Shown: piece after piece, positions 1 through 5,864 of the stretch | Position numbering within the stretch: the stretch's first letter is position 1 | How the letters are laid out: each line of letters starts with the position of its first letter | Source: Thioploca sp. | GTDB lineage: Bacteria > Pseudomonadota > Gammaproteobacteria > Beggiatoales > Beggiatoaceae | Assembly: GCA_011371325.1 (NCBI GenBank) | Contig: DRQV01000085.1 | Coordinates: forward strand, 1 to 5,864 | Length of the DNA: 5,864 nt | Reading direction: 5' to 3' | Position numbers and translations under genes: made by a program | The notes under the pieces: generated by a model | What the model was told of the DNA's origin: nothing | Seen by the model: only the letters and a program-made list of their open reading frames with translations | The model's database searches: none

Positions 1-283
1 GTGAAAAATAGATTACAATTATTATACTGATAGCAATTATTGTTAATACACGAAAAAGTATAGATTTTCCCATAAAATATCCTTAATAAATAATTTACCT
101 TAGAGTAATATACAATTAGATATTGTGCAACTATTATCTTTCTAATAATATTTTCGTTACCATGAAACATAGAGACGCTTTGTCTCTACGTTATAATATA
201 TGATAATTTGTATTTTAGTATTTATTTCTAGGATAGAGTAACGCATATTTCCTGAAACACAAATTTTTGTATTGGTGAAAGTA
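1..283. other. AT-rich non-coding flank
   Basis: I see no credible reading frame, RNA gene or repeat array here on either strand. The hairpin at 168-190 is the only structure noted. Confidence 0.6.
168..190 (-). terminator. Hairpin downstream of the second gene, possible weak terminator
   Basis: CGTAGAGAC and GTCTCTATG pair over nine positions (one G-U) around a five-base loop on the minus strand, about 94 bases after TAA 284. Only three T follow, so intrinsic termination would be weak. It may instead be an mRNA 3' end stem. It is the only good stem in this flank. Confidence 0.4.
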
Positions 284-2332
284 TTATTCAACAGTTAATT
301 TTATACTATCACCATTATAAAAAATCTCACCGTTTTCAAATCTATAACCAGCATATACTTCCAAATTGCCTGGTAAACCAGATAATAAACCATCGTATAT
401 AATTATTTCAAAGTTTTCTGGTAATTTGAAATTAGTTTGAGCAGCTTCAAAACTGGCAATATCTCCATTCCATAATTCCCAGCTTGAGCCGTTACGCATA
501 AAATATTGAGTTATATCAGTGGTTTTATATATTCCAAGCATTAATACATCAGCAGTTTTATCAATATGTTGGGAATCGACGTTAATGGTAAATCTAATTA
601 CTGCATTATCTTGTTGAGTTATTGAGGTTAAATTAACTTTAGATTGTAATGATTCAGTGATAGAACCACAGAAATTAGCTTTAGTAGTAATAGGGTTACC
701 ATTAACATCTAAGCCAGCTCCATTATTAATAGTTTCATCTACAGTAACAATAGCAACAGAACTATCAATCGAACCAGTTGGATTTATAACTCGAACCCAG
801 TAATTACTTGTTATAGCAGGTTTTACTGAAAATACCGGGTTGTTTTCAATCTCTGCAATCAAATTACTATCATCGCCAACTTCACCTTGATACCATTGAT
901 AAGTAAATGGTAAAGTAACTCCAGTTTCCCATTGATTACCAACTGGGTCATCTGTAGGTTCAATAATTTTACCTTCAGCATTATTCAAAATAACGGTTAA
1001 AGTAGCATTCTGACAGCTACCAATTGTTTGTGATTGGGGTTGACTGGCAATAGCAAAATCTGTTTGTCCTGCTTCAACTTGTAAAGTTACAGTTCCAGAT
1101 TCTCCATTAACTCCATTAATATCAACATAGTAGTCAGTATTAGCTTTCAATGGTATGGTAACTTGTGATTCAATTGTTTGACTTGGAGTCGTTGCATTAT
1201 CATTACAGGCTAATTCAGTAAGGGGAAATTCGTTACCTTGCCATATTGATAATGCTGCATCAAAACTAGCATCAGGAATAGAAAATGTTACATTATTATG
1301 GTCAGAACTTGGATTGAATAAATACCAAATACTAGCATCAGAATTTTCTACACAACTTGGATTTGCCTCATTTTTTTCGGTTGTAGCACCACCAGTGTTT
1401 TGAATATTGAGATATGGAAATGTTTCTGAGATTGAAATAGCATTAGCAAGATTATCATTAGCTGGCGGTACATCTATATTTAAAGTTAACAAACCAGTAT
1501 CTTTAGTTAATGTTCCAGAAGAAGTTTTACCAGTTGCAACATTAATATAATATATTTTATTAGCAGTCATATTCACTGCAACTTGAGATTGAAAACCGCC
1601 ATTATCATCATTACATGCTATTTCGGTAAGTGGATGATTTGTTCCGGTCCATATTGATAACACAGTATTATAATCTGACCCTTTGGTATTAAATACATTT
1701 CGTTGATTTACTGAAGGTGAATATTTATACCAAACACTGGATGTTACTCCAGTTTGATTACAGCTCGGAGGACTTTCTCCAGTTTCAGTAGTTGCAGATT
1801 TGGTGGTTTGAGTATTACTGTAAGTTGTATCAAAAGTAATGGTTATTGCATCAGCTAAGTTGTCATTGTTCAGAACATTAACTGGTTTGGCATTAAATAC
1901 TAAATTACCATTTGCACCGTTATAGCCACCTACATTGATATAATAGGTTATTCCAGCTTCCAATTTTGCATTAATTAATGATTGTTTTAAATTACTGTGA
2001 TCATCATTACAATCTATTGGTATCAGTGGATGTTGGTTATTTTTCCAAATGGATAGAGTAGTATCATAATCAGAACCAAAAGTATCAAACACAATATTTT
2101 GTGAAGTACTGGTAGTGTATTTAAACCATACGCTAGGATTTGATTCATTACTTAAACAAGTTGGAGTTGCTTCATTAGTTTCATTAGTTGCCCCAGTTGA
2201 ATCTTGCTGTAAACTAATTGGAATGGAAGATATGTTGGTAGCATTAGCAAGATCATCATTATTGGGTGCTGCAATAGTGATGGTTGATATTAATAGGATA
2301 ATTATACTTATTAAACTAGATATTTTATTCAT
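284..2332 (-). CDS. Secreted repeat protein: three Cys-paired PPC-like modules, Ig-like domain, C-terminal beta domain
   Basis: The 682 residues begin with a Sec signal peptide (hydrophobic core ISSLISIIILLISTITI, likely cut near AAP at 21-23). Residues 25-150, 156-287 and 292-420 are three copies of one module: NDxLAxA, then a cysteine near P-x-C, SVW-Y/F-K-Y, SDY-T-LSIW, HPL, CND and YY-N/D. This style resembles bacterial pre-peptidase C-terminal-like beta-sandwiches in secreted proteins (inferred from recall). Residues about 426-532 look Ig-like (FTYQWYQG, NYWVRVINPTG, AIVTVDE), with C440 and C555 as possible partners. Residues about 560-682 form a beta-rich domain with ADVLMLGIY, SSWELWNGDIAS, IIIYDGLL and VYAGYRFENG, like C-terminal domains of large gammaproteobacterial extracellular proteins. 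It ends in TAA. There is no protease, hydrolase or anchor motif. It is downstream of a terminator, so it is probably transcribed separately or by readthrough. A structural surface or matrix role is inferred. Confidence 0.9.
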   Translation of the reverse strand: MNKISSLISIIILLISTITIAAPNNDDLANATNISSIPISLQQDSTGATNETNEATPTCLSNESNPSVWFKYTTSTSQNIVFDTFGSDYDTTLSIWKNNQHPLIPIDCNDDHSNLKQSLINAKLEAGITYYINVGGYNGANGNLVFNAKPVNVLNNDNLADAITITFDTTYSNTQTTKSATTETGESPPSCNQTGVTSSVWYKYSPSVNQRNVFNTKGSDYNTVLSIWTGTNHPLTEIACNDDNGGFQSQVAVNMTANKIYYINVATGKTSSGTLTKDTGLLTLNIDVPPANDNLANAISISETFPYLNIQNTGGATTEKNEANPSCVENSDASIWYLFNPSSDHNNVTFSIPDASFDAALSIWQGNEFPLTELACNDNATTPSQTIESQVTIPLKANTDYYVDINGVNGESGTVTLQVEAGQTDFAIASQPQSQTIGSCQNATLTVILNNAEGKIIEPTDDPVGNQWETGVTLPFTYQWYQGEVGDDSNLIAEIENNPVFSVKPAITSNYWVRVINPTGSIDSSVAIVTVDETINNGAGLDVNGNPITTKANFCGSITESLQSKVNLTSITQQDNAVIRFTINVDSQHIDKTADVLMLGIYKTTDITQYFMRNGSSWELWNGDIASFEAAQTNFKLPENFEIIIYDGLLSGLPGNLEVYAGYRFENGEIFYNGDSIKLTVE
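1073..2260 (-). repeat. Three tandem about 130-residue modules in the second protein
   Basis: Module 1 is codons 25-150 (2260-1883), module 2 is 156-287 (1867-1472) and module 3 is 292-420 (1459-1073). Cysteine pairs C59/C108, C191/C240 and C327/C376 are all exactly 49 residues apart. That suggests one conserved disulfide per module and fits an exported protein. Modules 1 and 2 have HPL and CNDD; module 3 has FPL and CNDN, the most divergent copy. Confidence 0.9.
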
Positions 2333-2340
2333 TAGAATTG

Positions 2341-2346
2341 TTTCCT
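2341..2346 (-). promoter_or_regulatory. Ribosome binding site AGGAAA for the 2332 start
   Basis: AGGA, at the left of AGGAAA on the minus strand, lies about ten bases before ATG 2332. With the signal peptide that follows it supports this start. Confidence 0.7.
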
Positions 2347-2361
2347 ATTGGATTTAAAATG

Positions 2362-2395
2362 AAAAAACGCCGGAATACGATTGTATCCCGACGTT
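2362..2395 (-). terminator. Rho-independent terminator of the surface-protein gene
   Basis: On the minus strand a 12-bp stem (2394-2383 with 2378-2367), four-base loop AATC, is followed by a run of six T (2367-2362). Two stem positions are G-U pairs in minus-strand RNA but A-C mismatches in plus-strand RNA. The hairpin is therefore built for the minus strand. It lies about 65 bases after the TAA at 2462 and just before the next gene. Confidence 0.85.
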
Positions 2396-2461
2396 GTTAA
2401 AAGTTCAAGTATTAAATTATAAATCTAAACCATACTTTATAAAATATTTACTAGTTTAGTT

Positions 2462-2590
2462 TTATAGATAACTTGCAGGACGTATAATTCTTGCAATATC
2501 GCCATTTTTACCAGTTTGTATTCTATTACCAGTTACCAAAGCATCACCATCACTTCTTTCTATTTCATAAGGAGCATTTTCTAATACTAG
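2462..2590 (-). CDS. Possible C-terminal tail after the second TAG, ending in TAA
   Basis: After the second TAG the same frame stays open for 42 codons, starting LVLENAPYEIERSDGDAL and ending IIRPASYL, then TAA at 2464-2462. The composition is protein-like, and codon choice (GAA, GAT, GGT, GCT, AAT) matches the upstream gene. From an assumed base composition near 33% GC, an open run this long by chance has a probability of only a few percent. A terminator follows about 65 bases later. There is no internal ATG. I see no PEP-CTERM-type sorting signal and do not recognise the segment. It could also be the fossil end of a gene shortened by mutation, or chance. Confidence 0.45.
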   Translation of the reverse strand, partial: LVLENAPYEIERSDGDALVTGNRIQTGKNGDIARIIRPASYL

Positions 2591-3634
2591 CTAAGGACAA
2601 GATTCTGGAGCAACAGGTGTAGCCGGTAAAGTTTTTACCATGGCAATACCATCATTTATGCACTCAGCAAATACATATGCTATAAAGTCACCTTGCATAT
2701 CAGCAGTTTTAGTGAAACTGAAACCAAAAGTATTAGGACCTTTTTGTCCTGGTAGGTTTAGTCCCATTGCTGCTAATTCAGCTCCAGTCAAACGAGTAAA
2801 ATTATCATTAGCGATTTTAGTTCCAGAATCAATTTCTTGTGGAACACTACGTTTTGCTTTCCAACTAAAGTAATTATTATGAATTGGTAAGTCACCTAAA
2901 TCACCACGATTATATGCTTTGAAACTTTTAAAACCATAATTTTTCTTAGTTACATCTTTGAGAGTTATATTTTCATATAAACCTACACCAGAGTCAGCTC
3001 CAGAGTCATTATCAGGTGCAAAATGAACCGCATATTTAGTACCAGAAAAATCAAATACAAAATCAGTGAAGTTTACATTTTCACCACCAAATATTAGTGG
3101 GTCTTCTGGAGTCATGTTGGAATTGATGGCAACTATAATAGTATCACCATCTTGTTTAATGGCAGTGCTATAAATTTCAAGTTCACTTCTACCAGCAGCA
3201 TCACCAACAGCATCTACAGTATATGACCAATCCATAGTAGGTTCTTCAACTTCACATATTTCTGGATCAGGAGTTGGCTCTGGACAAGATTGTGTATCCA
3301 TTGCAGCAGGCAAAGTATTTACTAAAGCAATACCATCATTAATACATTCGGTAAATACATATGATACAAAATCACCTTCCATATCGGCAGTTTTAGTGAA
3401 ACTAAAACCAATAGTGTAAGTACCAGTTTTTCCTGAAGTGAGGCCATTATCAAAATCTAATCCCATATTAGCTAATTCTGCTTCAGTCAAACGGACATAA
3501 TTATCATTGGCAACCTTAGTTCCAGAGTCAATTTCTTGTGGAACACTACGTTTTGCTTCCCAACTGAAGTAATTATTATGAATTGGTAAGTCACCTAAAT
3601 TGCCACGATTATATTCTTTAAAACTTGACCAGCC
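2591..3634 (-). CDS. In-frame continuation of the surface protein between the two TAG codons (XDD3-like modules)
   Basis: Coding resumes immediately after the first TAG, in the same frame, with GWSSFKEYNRGNLGDLP. It runs 347 codons to a second TAG at 2593-2591. It holds the second half of XDD3-like module 1 and then, after a Pro/Glu-rich linker (EPTPDPEICEVEEP), the whole of module 2. Diagnostic phrases are ELEIYSTAIKQDGD, KYAVHFAPDNDSG, DSGTKIANDN, LTGAELAAMGLNL, FGFSFTKTADM and AECINDGIA. They resemble the family called XDD3 exosortase-dependent surface proteins, known mainly from cyanobacteria (recalled, not searched). The only possible separate start is TTG at 3490, in the middle of a module and without a ribosome site, so an independent gene is improbable. 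An automatic caller would probably report 3490-2591. No signal peptide is present. It is best read as part of the gene starting at 5374. Confidence 0.75.
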   Translation of the reverse strand, partial: GWSSFKEYNRGNLGDLPIHNNYFSWEAKRSVPQEIDSGTKVANDNYVRLTEAELANMGLDFDNGLTSGKTGTYTIGFSFTKTADMEGDFVSYVFTECINDGIALVNTLPAAMDTQSCPEPTPDPEICEVEEPTMDWSYTVDAVGDAAGRSELEIYSTAIKQDGDTIIVAINSNMTPEDPLIFGGENVNFTDFVFDFSGTKYAVHFAPDNDSGADSGVGLYENITLKDVTKKNYGFKSFKAYNRGDLGDLPIHNNYFSWKAKRSVPQEIDSGTKIANDNFTRLTGAELAAMGLNLPGQKGPNTFGFSFTKTADMQGDFIAYVFAECINDGIAMVKTLPATPVAPESCP

Positions 3635-3928
3635 CTAATTTTTCTTAGTTACGTCTTTGAATGTTGTAACTTCATATAAACCAACACCAGCATTAGCTCC
3701 AGAATCATTATCAGGTGCAAAATGAACTGCATATTTAGTTCCACCAAAATCAAATACATAATCTGTGAAATTGGTATTTTCTCCTTCATAATAAACTGGA
3801 TTTTCAGGAGTCATATTAGCACTGATAGCTACCGTAATGGTATCACCATCTCGATGAATCGCAGTACCATAAATCTCAAGTCCTCTACTACCAGTAGCAT
3901 CATAGCTGGCATCAGTAGCATATAACCA
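2594..3928 (-). repeat. Two tandem XDD3-like modules, 699-bp period
   Basis: Module 1 starts at W483 (3928) and module 2 at W716 (3229), a 233-codon period. Both run from W-Y-D through LEIY-TAI, DGDTI-VAI-NMTPE, FTD-VFDF, KYAVHFAPDNDSG, KDVTKKN, YNRG-LGDLPIHNNYFSW, QEIDSGTK to GFSFTKTADM-GDF, ECINDGIA and end at SCP. DNA at 2831-2900 matches 3530-3599 at 68 of 70 positions, while flanking stretches diverge more. Module 1 carries the TAG where module 2 has TAT. A four-codon length difference lies near LDFDNGLTSG versus LNLPGQKG. Confidence 0.9.
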
Positions 3929-5374
3929 TTTATTTTCTACTTCAGTAGTACATTCTTCAACTGGAGTGCCACAAAATTCAACTGTAGTAATACCATCAGC
4001 ATTATTGAATGAACCTTCTGTTGTACTACTTACACTATTAGCATCAGTAGTATTAACAATTACATGAGTAATAGCAGCATTGGTTGCAGTCCAAGTTCCA
4101 GTAGTATCATTACCGCTAATCACAATAGAATCATTATTATCAGCAGAATCATCAGCTACATAACCTTCGCCATTCCAGTTAAACTTAGCAAAAACATCAG
4201 AACCCATTTCATCACAGGTGACAACTATAGGTGGCTCTACTGGAGTACCACAAAATTCAACTGTAGTAACGCCATTACTATTACCAAATGTTCCACTAGA
4301 TGCACCGTCAATATCAATAGCATCAGTAGCATTAACAATTACATGAGTAATATTTGCATCAGTTACAGACCAAGTTCCACCATTTTCATCAGCGGTAATT
4401 GTAATGGAATCATTATTTATAGCAGAACTATCAGCTATATAACCAATACCATCCCAATTAAATTTGGCAAAAATATTAGAATCCATTTTATCGCAACTAA
4501 TAGTTTCAACAGTACCATCAATACAAGCGGCAATTCCTTCTATATCTGTATATGATTTAACATTACTATCAGTTATTGGTGAAACTTCATCATTGACTAT
4601 GTCTAATTTAAATAATTTATGAAAACCATCTACGATTAGGATTAATGTTTTATCATTATCAGGAAGCATTTCGACAGTTTCAACATTGCCACTTAACCCA
4701 CTACCACTCAGTGGCCCTTCAAGATCACCAGTTAAAGGGGTATAAACGTAAACTTCATTTCCATTAGCATAGTAAATTTTTTTACCATTAGAATCCCATG
4801 AAATATCTTCAATAGTAGAAGTATATTTTTGCCGTTGCCTTTTTATATTTGATAAACAAGCCTTAAGATCATCAGTAGAATATGGCATTTTTAAAGTAGA
4901 ATATTCGGGCTTATCTATATCGATATTAATTAATCCACATTCTTCTGACCAACCCCATAAATCGTCAGTCACCGGATTAAAAGAAATAGCAGACACTTCT
5001 GTGCCACATACTTCTGTGCCTTGTACATCAAAACAAATATCACCAATGGATTGAGGTGAACCATCAGTAGTACTAATTTTATACAAATGTCCGGCCGGAT
5101 GTCCCTCTGGATCATCACCAGAAGAACCGTATAGCTCATGAGCTTTATTCATATCCAGACCTTCAATATCATAGCCAGGATTTATAGCACCCAATGGGCT
5201 TACTGCATATGTATTACGATCAATTGTAACAAACTGGGAATTGTTTAATCCTTCGTCGTGAACACCATAAATGACATTACAATCAGCATAAACATTCATG
5301 GTTGCAGCTATGCTGCCAAATATTAAACATTTTAATATTGCTTCTCGTAAAGGATCTCTCGATAATTTACGCAT
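3635..5374 (-). CDS. Secreted multidomain surface protein, N-terminal part up to first in-frame TAG
   Basis: This is the first 579 codons of a larger frame. The ATG at 5374 is supported by AAGGAG nine bases upstream and by a signal peptide: residues 1-30 have RKLSR, then a hydrophobic stretch, and likely cleavage after VYA before DC. Residues 31-285 look like a beta-propeller. DIEGLD (69-74) and DIEGIA (277-282) recur at the two ends, with blade-like phrases between them such as AISFNPVTDDLWGW and KKIYYANGNEVYVY. Residues 294-380 and 387-473 are two copies of a 93-residue-period module, each with cysteines 81 apart. From W483 an XDD3-like module begins and is cut by TAG at codon 580, about 97 residues into a roughly 215-residue module. 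A product ending here would have a half domain, so this is unlikely to be the natural C-terminus. No catalytic motif is seen; a structural or adhesive surface role is inferred. The domain names rest on recalled family resemblance. Confidence 0.85.
   Translation of the reverse strand: MRKLSRDPLREAILKCLIFGSIAATMNVYADCNVIYGVHDEGLNNSQFVTIDRNTYAVSPLGAINPGYDIEGLDMNKAHELYGSSGDDPEGHPAGHLYKISTTDGSPQSIGDICFDVQGTEVCGTEVSAISFNPVTDDLWGWSEECGLINIDIDKPEYSTLKMPYSTDDLKACLSNIKRQRQKYTSTIEDISWDSNGKKIYYANGNEVYVYTPLTGDLEGPLSGSGLSGNVETVEMLPDNDKTLILIVDGFHKLFKLDIVNDEVSPITDSNVKSYTDIEGIAACIDGTVETISCDKMDSNIFAKFNWDGIGYIADSSAINNDSITITADENGGTWSVTDANITHVIVNATDAIDIDGASSGTFGNSNGVTTVEFCGTPVEPPIVVTCDEMGSDVFAKFNWNGEGYVADDSADNNDSIVISGNDTTGTWTATNAAITHVIVNTTDANSVSSTTEGSFNNADGITTVEFCGTPVEECTTEVENKWLYATDASYDATGSRGLEIYGTAIHRDGDTITVAISANMTPENPVYYEGENTNFTDYVFDFGGTKYAVHFAPDNDSGANAGVGLYEVTTFKDVTKKN
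3956..4495 (-). repeat. Two tandem 93-residue modules in the surface protein
   Basis: Copy 1 is codons 294-380 (4495-4235) and copy 2 codons 387-473 (4216-3956). Shared features are CD-M-S-FAKFNW, GY-AD-SA-NNDSI, G-W, ITHVIVN-TDA and a closing TTVEFCGTPVE. In both copies the two cysteines are exactly 81 residues apart (C294/C375 and C387/C468), so a disulfide closing each module is likely. The K-F-x-W-D/N-G opening and VEFCG ending resemble a small beta-sandwich module found in many secreted prokaryotic proteins (recalled resemblance). No enzymatic motif is present. Confidence 0.85.
5285..5374 (-). other. Signal peptide of the amber-interrupted surface protein
   Basis: Residues 1-30 have basic residues near the start (RKLSR, then R10), a hydrophobic core around ILKCLIFGSIAATM and a small-residue cleavage motif V-Y-A before D31-C32. 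This indicates Sec export. The cysteine is at +2 rather than +1 after the predicted cut, so a lipoprotein is not favoured. Confidence 0.75.
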
Positions 5375-5383
5375 TTTGTGTTA

Positions 5384-5389
5384 CTCCTT
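5384..5389 (-). promoter_or_regulatory. Ribosome binding site AAGGAG for the 5374 start
   Basis: AAGGAG on the minus strand lies nine bases before ATG 5374. It is a near-ideal Shine-Dalgarno site and fixes the start. Confidence 0.8.
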
Positions 5390-5674
5390 TTGAGTTAAAC
5401 TTAAAAAATTTCTTCATAATTTCAAACTAAAATAATTCTGTAATTAACTACCATAAGATTAAAATTAAAAAATACTATCTGAAACTATTTAAATAATAAA
5501 TTATGCTAAATATATGCCATAATAACACTATTAATTTTATTAGTTTTTATTAATATGATTTTGCAAAATACAATTTTAATCAATAAAAAATGCTGGATAT
5601 GAAAATCATTGCTTATTATTTTTAAGAATTTTTGTCTAGGTCTTTCTAAGCTCAATTTTTAAAAAAACTAACTT

Positions 5675-5702
5675 TTAGTAGCTATAATTTAGTAGCTATA
5701 AT
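5675..5702. repeat. Perfect 14-bp tandem duplication containing TATAAT
   Basis: TTAGTAGCTATAAT occurs twice with no gap (5675-5688 and 5689-5702). Each copy carries a plus-strand TATAAT (5683-5688 and 5697-5702), the consensus bacterial -10 hexamer. There is no clear -35, so promoter activity, directed rightwards, is only a possibility. Confidence 0.85.
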
Positions 5703-5753
5703 AAAGCTCTAATTAATGTTATAACTACTTTATTTATTAAATATCAATTTATT

Positions 5754-5773
5754 ATTGCAACGCAAATTGCAAT
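5754..5773. repeat. Inverted repeat ATTGCAA-N6-TTGCAAT
   Basis: Seven-base perfect arms around CGCAAA form a 20-base near-palindrome. The size suits a dimeric regulator site, but no regulator is identifiable and chance is possible in such AT-rich DNA. Confidence 0.5.
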
Positions 5774-5864
5774 GCCAATTAACAATCAAACCCAGAATTA
5801 GTAAATTAATAATGATTACTTTTATAAGCAATCTTCAAATGACTTAAAAAATTTTTAAATTGTA

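Larger units (their letters stand above)
2462..5374 (-). other. Composite 970-codon reading frame with two internal amber codons
   Basis: The three segments 5374-3635, 3634-2591 and 2590-2462 share one frame: 5374-3490 and 2591-2462 both differ by multiples of three. TAG is codon 580 and codon 928; TAA is codon 971. No frameshift, insertion element or rearrangement is visible. The order is signal peptide (1-30), propeller-like region (31-285), two 93-residue repeats (294-473), two XDD3-like modules (483-698 and 716-927) and a tail (929-970). The alternatives are a pseudogene with two nonsense mutations, translation through UAG by a suppressor tRNA, or sequence errors. The intact frame and the conserved module after the first stop argue against old decay, but do not choose among the three. 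Confidence 0.7.
5375..5864. other. 490-bp AT-rich non-coding region upstream of the surface-protein gene
   Basis: Apart from the ribosome site at 5384-5389, I find no coding sequence. Base composition is extreme: I count 9 G or C in 60 bases at 5461-5520. The promoter of the gene starting at 5374 should lie here, but no pair of hexamers stands out. The region holds a 14-bp tandem duplication (5675-5702) and an inverted repeat (5754-5773). A gene may be read away from it beyond the right edge. Confidence 0.6.

Noticed and set aside
2115..2357. Plus-strand 80-codon open frame
   Set aside because: It is antisense to the start of the second gene, including its signal peptide, with no supporting start signal or recognisable domain.
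2416..2421. Minus-strand TATAAT as promoter of the second gene
   Set aside because: No -35 better than two of six matches at normal spacing and no extended -10; expected by chance in this AT-rich DNA.
2640..2873. Plus-strand 77-codon open frame
   Set aside because: Antisense to the second XDD3-like module, whose coding is supported by a paralogous copy.
3488..3490. TTG as an independent start for a 299-residue protein
   Set aside because: It lies inside a module whose homology extends upstream without a break. There is no Shine-Dalgarno and no signal peptide.
3722..3925. Plus-strand 67-codon open frame
   Set aside because: Antisense to the first XDD3-like module; low-complexity Ser/Ile-rich translation.
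4064..4555. 163-codon open frame on the plus strand
   Set aside because: It lies fully antisense to the repeats of the surface protein. Its Ser/Ile/Asn-rich translation is the mirror of the Asp/Asn/Thr-rich coding strand, and it has no ribosome site.
2462..5374. Genome-wide reassignment of TAG to an amino acid
   Set aside because: Only two in-frame TAGs in about 1,650 codons, and none in the 682-codon neighbour. A recoded AT-rich genome should show many more.
5595..5613. Fur-box-like sequence upstream of the surface-protein gene
   Set aside because: About 12 of 19 matches to the consensus, mostly A/T positions, and more than 200 bases from the start; not distinguishable from background.

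Overview
The window is AT-rich and holds two long genes, both read from the minus strand. Both encode secreted, repeat-built, enzyme-free surface or extracellular proteins of a bacterium. Signal peptides, Shine-Dalgarno sites and a rho-independent terminator show that it is bacterial. Modules rich in paired cysteines, together with the domain styles, suggest a Gram-negative host. A gammaproteobacterium such as a Thiotrichales/Beggiatoaceae relative is possible, but this is a family-level impression and cannot be proved from the window.

Layout from right to left, which is the direction of transcription. Bases 5864-5375 are very AT-rich non-coding DNA with a perfect 14-bp tandem duplication and an ATTGCAA/TTGCAAT inverted repeat. 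A large gene starts at ATG 5374. It encodes a signal peptide, a propeller-like N-terminal region, two 93-residue repeats, and then two long modules with a 233-codon period that resemble the XDD3 family of exosortase-dependent surface proteins. The reading frame is broken by TAG at 3637-3635 and by a second TAG at 2593-2591. It stays in the same frame through both and finally meets TAA at 2464-2462. A strong minus-strand terminator follows at 2395-2362. The second gene runs from ATG 2332 to TAA 284. It encodes a signal peptide, three about 130-residue modules each with a cysteine pair 49 residues apart, an Ig-like domain and a C-terminal beta-rich domain. Bases 283-1 are non-coding, with one hairpin.

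The most notable observation is the amber-interrupted gene. The first TAG falls inside a folded repeat, exactly where the sister repeat has Tyr (TAT). The flanking codons stay in frame and are strongly conserved. The second TAG is followed by 42 protein-like codons, then TAA and a terminator. There is no frameshift in 2.9 kb. Possible explanations are amber suppression or readthrough, a young pseudogene, or sequence errors; the window alone cannot separate them. General reassignment of TAG is not supported, because no other in-frame TAG occurs in about 1,650 codons.

Both genes probably serve the cell surface or extracellular matrix. No enzyme, mobile element, RNA gene or CRISPR array was seen.
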